Below are positions 60,824-64,000 of a stretch of DNA of 64,000 nucleotides, in pieces. The stretch is from assembly GCF_002394865.1 (NCBI RefSeq), contig NZ_DGUZ01000013.1:97656-161655 (forward strand), written 5' to 3'. Source of the stretch: Fibrobacter sp. UBA4297. GTDB taxonomy: Bacteria > Fibrobacterota > Fibrobacteria > Fibrobacterales > Fibrobacteraceae. The notes under the pieces are model-generated. The model made no database searches and had not been told where the DNA came from. It was given only the letters and a program-made list of their open reading frames with translations. The translations under genes were made by a program, and so were the position numbers. Numbering within the stretch: position 1 is the stretch's first letter; the number at the start of each line of letters is the position of its first letter.

Positions 60824-62550
60824 TATTTCGTACTTTTCCCATTCACACGGAATGTATTGCCGCCACGCTTAAAGTAAGCTCCTGCGCTATTATTGTTGCG
60901 ACCAAAGTCTACAAAATAGCGATTGTCCTGTTGCGCATTGCGTATCGTGCGCATTGCCTCAATGGAGGTAGGCGGAATTTCAACTTTTCCCGCTTTCAAA
61001 TCGTCGTTCATCCAGCCGATGTAATCGAAGTTCGCCATGCCATCTTTCGAAAGGCTTGTGAACTTGAGTTCGCTATAGCCTTGTGGCAATTCAATTTCGA
61101 TGGATTGCGTTTTCCATGTGGTCCACGCTGTGGTGGATTCCATGCTGCCGTCCGCAAGTAGCGTCTTGTCTCCTGCAGAAACGCTGTAGCCACGCGCGGA
61201 ACCGCCGCCGTTTGCAAAGCTGATGAACAAGGTGTATTTGCCTTCCTTGAATGCGGTGACGCCGTAGGTCACATAGCTTCCTGTGGAGTTGTCAACGTTG
61301 GCGTAACCTTCGCCGACGAATCCCGTGTTGGTTGTTTCCTTGACGCCTTGAATGTCGATAAAGTCTACACCATCAATGTACGTTTTGCATGTGTCGTTTC
61401 CGCACATTGCCGAAGGTGGCGGAGGAGGAACGTAGTTGTCGTCCATTTTCGCAAGCGCTTCAAGGTATGCGTTTTCGGTGCTTAAAATTGCAGAACCGTA
61501 ATCACCTGCCCACTGGTAGCCTGTGCGCCGTTCTTCGCTGATTTTCATGAAGTCCTGCGTCTTGGTGCTAGCACCATCGCGGTCGCAGAAAAAGTAGTTG
61601 TCGTTGTTGACTTCGTAAAAGCGGAACCACAGCGATGAGCCCGCCTTGTCAACGACACCAGCGGTCTTGCTAAACGCCTTGTCCTTTAGTTTGTTTTTCT
61701 TGTACCAGGCGATTGCGCCTTTGACCGCTTTCTGGATAGTTTCGTTTTGGTCGGGCCAGTTCATCAAGAACCACACAACGCCCATAGATTCGTTGCCGGA
61801 TTTGCTCGGGAGTTCGTAGGCGCGTGCGCCTACGGGGGCGAGGCTGTTTGTGTCATGTTGCGCGCACCAGACGGTAAGCTTTCCGTCGTTTACGATTTGT
61901 GCCTTGAGCAAATAGTCAATGGCTTTGTTCAGTGCGGACTTCATCTTGCTTCGGGTGGCGTCATCGATGATATCCGAGTCAAAAGGTGATGCGGAATTAG
62001 CGATGTCCATCATCATGACCATCGCTCGAATCATGGCGTTGTCGTTCAGCGTGATTTGGTCGGAATAGTTGCCACGTTTGGGCCAAACTTGTGGGAGACC
62101 TCCCTTGGAACGCTGCATAGTCAAAAGAAAATTGACGGCCTTGTTGAAACTTGTCTTAAATGCGGATTTGTAATTGTTGTTCGTCGTTTCTTTGTAACGC
62201 ACGGCAAGCAAACGCATTTCTTGAATGGTGGCGTTATTGTCAATCGTGCCGAGGTCGCCACCGCCTTTAGCTTGCCATTCGGATTTTGGACCGCCGGAAT
62301 AGGCGCTTTTGTACTTGCTCGCCATCGCCTTGTAAAAACCGCCATTTGCGATTTGCCATGTGGTCATGTTGTAGGTGTACTGGTCAATGTCCATGCCTGA
62401 TGCAGCCGAAGTCAGCTCCGAGTAGCCGCGATAGCTGTTGATTTTCGAAACCGCTGTCGCAGGCGGAGTATAAGTGGCCGCAAACGAAAAAGACGCGACA
62501 GACATTGCCGCTACAAAAAACTTGTAGTTACCAAACCCAAAATTCTTCAT
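60823..62550 (-). CDS. Secreted pectate lyase, PL10-type, with carbohydrate-binding domain
   Basis: 575 residues with signal peptide NYKFFVAAMSVASFSFA. The catalytic region (about residues 30-365) matches PL10 lyases: TTWQIANGGFYKAM, then DNNATIQEMRLLAVRY, then RSKGGLPQVWPKRGNYSDQI, LNDNAMIRAM, and the later YELPSKSGNESMGVVWFLM. A Pro linker (PPPPP-like, about residue 372) leads to a CBM-like beta-sandwich (FIDIQGVKETTNTGFVGEGY, then GWMNDDLKAGK). The final 50 residues are basic and Asn-rich. The enzyme cleaves de-esterified pectin, so it complements the esterase gene next to it. Confidence 0.87.
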   Translation of the reverse strand: MKNFGFGNYKFFVAAMSVASFSFAATYTPPATAVSKINSYRGYSELTSAASGMDIDQYTYNMTTWQIANGGFYKAMASKYKSAYSGGPKSEWQAKGGGDLGTIDNNATIQEMRLLAVRYKETTNNNYKSAFKTSFNKAVNFLLTMQRSKGGLPQVWPKRGNYSDQITLNDNAMIRAMVMMMDIANSASPFDSDIIDDATRSKMKSALNKAIDYLLKAQIVNDGKLTVWCAQHDTNSLAPVGARAYELPSKSGNESMGVVWFLMNWPDQNETIQKAVKGAIAWYKKNKLKDKAFSKTAGVVDKAGSSLWFRFYEVNNDNYFFCDRDGASTKTQDFMKISEERRTGYQWAGDYGSAILSTENAYLEALAKMDDNYVPPPPPSAMCGNDTCKTYIDGVDFIDIQGVKETTNTGFVGEGYANVDNSTGSYVTYGVTAFKEGKYTLFISFANGGGSARGYSVSAGDKTLLADGSMESTTAWTTWKTQSIEIELPQGYSELKFTSLSKDGMANFDYIGWMNDDLKAGKVEIPPTSIEAMRTIRNAQQDNRYFVDFGRNNNSAGAYFKRGGNTFRVNGKSTK

Positions 62551-62986
62551 AAAAGACCTATAGAAGAGTTTTTAAACCCACACCACCTCTATAATCTACA
62601 TTATAATAGGCCGATTTTTGTTATGAATTTCTTTTAAGTGTTGTCTTTGGACAATGGAACCTGCCGCATTGTCACCCTTGCATGTCATTCCCCTTCGAGG
62701 CCTGACTGCTGCGGGTATCAAATGCGAGTCCACAAGTGGCCTCTCGCTTGATACTCTTGCATGTCATTCCCGCCTCCGAGCGGGCGGACAGCACTTGGAA
62801 CTTTGTTCCATAGTGCGCATGGCCACCTTTAGGTGGGAATCTCCTTTTCGTTTTATAATACGCTCTGTATAATATTTTTCTAAAAATTTTTATAAAATCT
62901 AAAATTTGATGAAATTTCTTTAAAAATTTTGATTTTGTATAATAAAATCTATTGCAGAACTATGCCGCAAAAACTAATTTATAGGT
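62551..62986. other. Intergenic region with repeat and AT-rich promoter zone
   Basis: The left part contains pieces of the GTCATTCCC palindrome: one arm near 62686 and a copy at 62763-62844 that is split by an extra sequence. The right part (about 62865-62960) is strongly AT-rich with TTTAAAAATTTT-like inverted words and probably holds the promoter of the TIGR02147 gene. The PL10 promoter lies at the left end. No gene is seen. Confidence 0.6.
62763..62844. repeat. GTCAT-palindrome repeat copy interrupted by about 50 bp
   Basis: GTCATTCCCGCCTCCGAGCGG matches the uninterrupted copy at 60795, but the closing GGGAATCTCC comes only after about 50 extra bases, which contain their own hairpin CCACC-TTTA-GGTGG. 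Confidence 0.6.
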
Positions 62987-63808
62987 ATGAAACCAATCAC
63001 TGAATATCAAGACTACCGAGAATACATGCGCGACTTCTACGAAGAACGCAAACGCAGTTCTTTGTTCTCGTGGCGTGAATTCTCCAAATTGGCGGGGTTC
63101 ACTTCGCCAAACTTTATACAGCTTGTTTGCGAGGGCAAAAGCCGCTTGAGCAAAACAGGCGTCGAAAAAGTGGCCGATGCTATGGGGCTTGAAGGTGCTG
63201 ACCGTGATTATTTCTTTGCGATGGAACGTTTTGGCGATGCCAAGAACGATGCGAAGAAAATCCAGGCGTTTAACGAAATGCAGAAAATTGCAAAAGAAAA
63301 CCGCTTGCGCGTTGTGGATGCCGAGGCGTTCAAGTATTTCGAATCGTGGGTAAACCCGGTGCTGCGCGAACTTGCCCCCATAATGCCGGGCGCAAAACCG
63401 CTGGAACTCGCGCGTAACTGCTACCCGGTTGTGAGTGCCGCCGAAGTTCGCCATTCGCTTGACTTTATGTGCCATGCGGAATTTCTCAAGAAAGTTGGTG
63501 AAGATACATACGTGCAGACCGAAAAGGTCGTGACGGGATCTTCCGAGGCCATCCCGTTGGCACTGCGTTCCATGAACCGCCAAATGTCAAAGTTTGCAAC
63601 TGAGGCAATTGACGAAGTGCCGCCCGAAAAGCGCCACATCGCAGGCGTGACGCTTGGTATTTCCGAAGAGACGTACCAATGGCTCGTGCAAAAACTTGAA
63701 ACGCTTAGGCAACAGGTGGTTGCCATGGCTGCTAAGGAAAAAGAATACGATAAAGTTTATCGACTGAATTTACAACTATTCCCGCTTACAAAAGGGAAGG
63801 AGGAATGA
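62987..63808 (+). CDS. TIGR02147 family protein (DUF4423), putative regulator
   Basis: 273 residues. The opening MKPITEYQDYREYMRDFYEE and WREFSKLAGFTSPNFIQLV are characteristic of TIGR02147, a large paralogous family first defined in Fibrobacter succinogenes. The N-terminal 70 residues look like a helix-turn-helix (FSKLAGFTSPNFIQLVCEG, then GVEKVADAMGL), and the C-terminal half is the DUF4423 region (HIAGVTLGISEETYQWLVQK). A role as transcription regulator is inferred from the helix-turn-helix. The lipoprotein gene begins 1 base after its stop codon. Confidence 0.88.
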   Translation: MKPITEYQDYREYMRDFYEERKRSSLFSWREFSKLAGFTSPNFIQLVCEGKSRLSKTGVEKVADAMGLEGADRDYFFAMERFGDAKNDAKKIQAFNEMQKIAKENRLRVVDAEAFKYFESWVNPVLRELAPIMPGAKPLELARNCYPVVSAAEVRHSLDFMCHAEFLKKVGEDTYVQTEKVVTGSSEAIPLALRSMNRQMSKFATEAIDEVPPEKRHIAGVTLGISEETYQWLVQKLETLRQQVVAMAAKEKEYDKVYRLNLQLFPLTKGKEE

Positions 63809-63809
63809 G

Positions 63810-64000
63810 ATGAGAAAAATGTATAAAGTAATTCTGGCTGGAGTGACGGCTCTTTTGGCCGCATGTTCCAATGATGCTAGCGTTGATTCGGGTATTTCCG
63901 GAGCAACGACAGAGCCAAGCACCTCGCCAAAGGCGGAGTTGACCGAAGAACAAAAGGCTATTTTGGCAAATTCGCTATACACTTTGGTGGATTCAACGAA
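63810..64000 (+). CDS. Lipoprotein, N-terminal part (truncated by window edge)
   Basis: It starts at the ATG at 63810, one base after the TIGR02147 stop, with GGAGGA upstream in the end of that gene. The signal MRKMYKVILAGVTALLAAC ends in an LAAC lipobox, followed by Ser-Asn-Asp and a Ser/Thr/Pro-rich linker. The remaining part lies outside the window. The tight spacing means the regulator-like protein and the lipoprotein are one operon. Confidence 0.75.
   Translation, partial: MRKMYKVILAGVTALLAACSNDASVDSGISGATTEPSTSPKAELTEEQKAILANSLYTLVDST

Noticed and set aside
59724..60872. 382-codon open frame opposite the pectinesterase
   Set aside because: Antisense to a well-supported CE8 domain, with no ribosome site or recognisable motif.

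Overview
The window looks like chromosomal DNA of a Fibrobacter-type bacterium (close to Fibrobacter succinogenes). The grounds are a TIGR02147-family protein directly upstream of a lipoprotein gene, a pectin-degrading pair (PL10-type lyase and CE8-type esterase) whose esterase ends in a type IX-like sorting domain, a DUF4912 protein next to a GH57 branching enzyme, many lipoproteins with a Cys-Ser start, lpxB (Gram-negative envelope), and Rpn/PD-(D/E)XK transposase-like debris. No rRNA, tRNA or CRISPR array was seen.

Layout. 1-5.1 kb: the end of a HemW-like gene, then a four-gene minus-strand surface-glycan operon (Wzx-like flippase and three glycosyltransferases). 5.2-10.2 kb: a small SRPBCC-like protein, a UbiD-family decarboxylase, a secreted HExxH protein and a compact sigma-70 factor. 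10.5-13.5 kb: a methyltransferase, a GT4 glycosyltransferase and an LPG-synthase-TM-like membrane protein in one operon. 13.6-17.4 kb: an unusual UvrD-like helicase fused to a PlsC-type acyltransferase, overlapping murI, then an unknown conserved protein. 17.5-24.8 kb: a frameshifted barrel remnant, a large lipoprotein, a second LPG-synthase-TM-like protein, a LamG-repeat lipoprotein and a GT2. 24.9-35.1 kb: dnaE, lpxB, mutL (convergent and overlapping lpxB), an unknown protein, a candidate structured small RNA, and thrC. 35.5-41.2 kb: a lipoprotein/outer-membrane pair, then DUF4912 plus GH57 (glycogen metabolism). 41.2-47.7 kb: an AT-rich accessory block with a tandemly duplicated pair of exported proteins (A1-B1-A2-B2) that share a near-identical C-terminal tail, followed by a decayed Rpn nuclease gene with a 78-bp palindromic insertion and a 3'-end relic of the same exported family. 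47.7-58.6 kb: an MBL hydrolase, purF, a two-repeat lipoprotein, valS, a nitroreductase and unknown genes. 58.6-64 kb: CE8, PL10, the TIGR02147 protein and the start of its lipoprotein partner.

Intergenic DNA carries two recurring families. One is a GTCATTCCC...GGGAATCTCC palindrome, with at least nine copies. The other is low-complexity tracts rich in CTTCCTA or in TAGT/GACTAAT words, mostly next to gene starts. The most unusual items are the helicase-acyltransferase fusion, the A-B exported protein family with its shared tail, the C-rich-loop small RNA candidate, the small palindromic insertion, and a MutL that has lost its endonuclease signature.
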